6,112 bases of DNA from Candidatus Bathyarchaeota archaeon (GTDB lineage Archaea > Thermoproteota > Bathyarchaeia > TCS64), in assembly GCA_030602935.1 (NCBI GenBank), contig JAUVYU010000056.1, positions 1-6,112 on the forward strand, given 5' to 3'. Under the pieces are notes generated by a model. That model searched no databases. It was not told the DNA's origin and saw nothing but the letters and a program-made list of their open reading frames with translations. The position numbers and the translations under genes were made by a program. Below are positions 5,300-6,112 of this stretch, in pieces (position 1 is the first letter of the stretch; the number at the start of each line of letters is the position of its first letter).

Positions 5300-5524
5300 T
5301 TAGCTGGCCACAATAATATCCTGTTGGAGGTCCTGACTGTTAGGGTGGCGCTGGTACTCGCTGAAGTTCATACTGGTTCCCTCTCCCATATCGGAGAGGA
5401 CGTCCTTTATGATCCGTCGAGCATCCTCAACGCCCTCAGGGTTTTCCTTATGGGTCCGAAGCATGTGCCAGGCCCACTCCAGCGCCTCGAAGGCCCCGAT
5501 CTGATAGTTGGACATGATCCTCAT
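5300..5524 (-). CDS. Small uncharacterised protein, 74 residues
   Basis: A short protein I do not recognise. It is predicted largely helical and soluble, with an aromatic/hydrophobic first half (FEALEWAWHML at 12-22), a charged second helix around VEDARRIIKDVLSDM, and a polar C-terminal tail rich in Gln, Ser and Asn. There is no Cys-pair zinc motif, transmembrane helix or signal peptide. Gene status is supported by start signals: ATG 5524 has AAGGAG with 5-nt spacing, and the in-frame ATG 5515 has GAGG three bases upstream, with a TTAAAT box near 5547. If transcription starts 26 nt after that box, the start would be 5515 (71 residues). It is divergent from serS and lies 157 bp upstream of comB on the same strand, so co-transcription with comB is possible. 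Confidence 0.7.
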   Translation of the reverse strand: MRIMSNYQIGAFEALEWAWHMLRTHKENPEGVEDARRIIKDVLSDMGEGTSMNFSEYQRHPNSQDLQQDIIVAS

Positions 5525-5529
5525 TCTGG

Positions 5530-5535
5530 CTCCTT
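5530..5535 (-). promoter_or_regulatory. Ribosome binding site of the small-protein gene
   Basis: AAGGAG on the minus strand lies five nucleotides before ATG 5524 and is the main sequence support for the 74-residue form. The first codons, ATGAGG, would themselves act as a weak site for the downstream ATG 5515. Confidence 0.5.
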
Positions 5536-5543
5536 CACTGCGG

Positions 5544-5550
5544 ATTTAAG
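5544..5550 (-). promoter_or_regulatory. Possible TATA box for the small-protein gene
   Basis: CTTAAAT on the minus strand is centred about 23 nt upstream of ATG 5524 and 32 nt upstream of ATG 5515. The spacing would place the transcription start near 5521, which favours ATG 5515. The ribosome binding site favours 5524, so the two signals conflict. Confidence 0.35.
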
Positions 5551-5604
5551 CGGTGCGCAGGGCTCCGGGGGTGGGAGGAGGGTGAAAATGGGTGTGGGTA
5601 ACCT

Positions 5605-5611
5605 CTAAAAA
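5605..5611 (+). promoter_or_regulatory. Possible TATA box for serS
   Basis: CTAAAAA on the plus strand is centred about 40 nt upstream of ATG 5648. Transcription would begin near 5634 and leave a 14-nt leader. No convincing Shine-Dalgarno sequence is seen in that leader. Confidence 0.4.
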
Positions 5612-5647
5612 GGGGTTGAAGTACAGGGTTTATGGTAGTGCCGAGAA

Positions 5648-6112
5648 ATGTTGGACATCAAGCTCATCAGGGAGAACCCTGAGCTGGTTCGACGTAACCT
5701 GGAGCGTAGGCATGACCCGGGGAAGCTGGGGCTGCTTGACGCCCTCATCGAGGACGACGCGCGGTGGCGGGAAAAGGTCACCGAGGTGAACAGGCTGAGG
5801 CGGAGGAGGAACGAGATATCCTCCGAGATCGCCAAGGTCATGAAGGAGGATGGAGACGCGTCGTCCCTCCGGGAGGAGGCCGGGAGCATCCCCAAGCTCA
5901 TAGTGGACACCGAGACGGAGAGGGATGTCTACGCCAGGAGGGTAAAAGAAGCACTGATGAGACTGCCCAACCTACTCCACGAGTCGGTGCCCTACGGCGC
6001 CGACGACACCGAGAACGTCGAGATACGGCGATGGGGGAAGCCCCGGAGGTTCCCATTTGAGGCCCAGAGCCACGCCGAGATAGCGGGGAAGCTCGGGATA
6101 CTGGACCTGGAG
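5648..6112 (+). CDS. serS: Seryl-tRNA synthetase, N-terminal part (partial)
   Basis: Class II aminoacyl-tRNA synthetase that charges tRNA-Ser (and tRNA-Sec where present) with serine in the cytoplasm. The 155 residues in the window cover the N-terminal tRNA-binding domain. They include the family opening MLDIKLIRENPELVRRNL, the long antiparallel coiled-coil arm (about 37-103, Arg/Glu-rich) that grips the variable arm of tRNA-Ser, the LPNLLHESVPYG turn (106-117), and the link toward the catalytic core with RRWGKPRRFPFE, followed by SHAEIAGKLGILDLE. The catalytic motifs 1-3 lie beyond the right edge. This is the canonical SerRS type, not the divergent form of some methanogens. The start is unambiguous from the family N-terminus. 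The gene is transcribed away from the small-protein gene. Confidence 0.97.
   Translation, partial: MLDIKLIRENPELVRRNLERRHDPGKLGLLDALIEDDARWREKVTEVNRLRRRRNEISSEIAKVMKEDGDASSLREEAGSIPKLIVDTETERDVYARRVKEALMRLPNLLHESVPYGADDTENVEIRRWGKPRRFPFEAQSHAEIAGKLGILDLE

Noticed and set aside
5143..5313. N-terminal extension of ComB from TTG 5313 or ATG 5202
   Set aside because: The family N-terminus is matched from TTG 5142, the added sequence does not look family-like, and a TATA box lies within it. ATG 5202 cannot be excluded.
1..6112. CRISPR array, insertion sequence, integrase or phage-defence system
   Set aside because: No regularly spaced repeats, terminal inverted repeats, target duplications, or transposase or nuclease motifs were seen; the genes are transport, metabolic and housekeeping.

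Overview
This is a GC-rich archaeal window, roughly 55-60% GC by eye. The archaeal call rests on four things. There are TTTATA/CTAAAA-type TATA boxes about 25-40 nt upstream of several starts, and leaders are short or absent with few strong Shine-Dalgarno sites. Arginine is often encoded by AGG/AGA. The gene set includes a ComB-type phosphosulfolactate phosphatase and a seryl-tRNA synthetase with an archaeal-looking N-terminal domain. The lineage cannot be fixed from sequence reading alone; an uncultivated Thermoproteota/Bathyarchaeia-like genome is a guess.

Layout. Positions 1-2624 (minus strand) hold two genes of a BMP/PnrA-type nucleoside ABC importer: a membrane-anchored substrate-binding protein (1398-2624), followed by a tandem-domain ATPase (1-1346) that runs off the left edge. 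The permease genes would be expected beyond that edge. A 143-bp divergent promoter region separates the binding protein from a plus-strand thymidylate-kinase-like P-loop kinase (2768-3388). The kinase converges on, and overlaps by 14 bp, a minus-strand alpha/alpha-toroid protein of the squalene cyclase/prenyltransferase repeat fold (3375-4412). Upstream of that on the same strand lie comB (4456 to about 5142), a 157-bp possibly structured non-coding stretch, and a 74-residue orphan small protein (5300-5524). A second divergent promoter region leads to the plus-strand start of serS (5648 to the right edge).

How the genes fit together. The importer and the divergent kinase make a plausible nucleoside-salvage unit: one brings nucleosides in, the other would trap them by phosphorylation. 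This is inferred from families and adjacency. ComB is the second enzyme of the phosphoenolpyruvate route to sulfolactate/coenzyme M, but no other gene of that route is visible here. The toroid protein and the small protein have no assigned function. No rRNA, tRNA, CRISPR array, insertion sequence or integrase was seen. The most unusual item is the architecture of the binding protein: an N-terminal membrane anchor and a long Ala-rich heptad coiled coil where a lipid anchor or a Ser/Thr linker would be usual.
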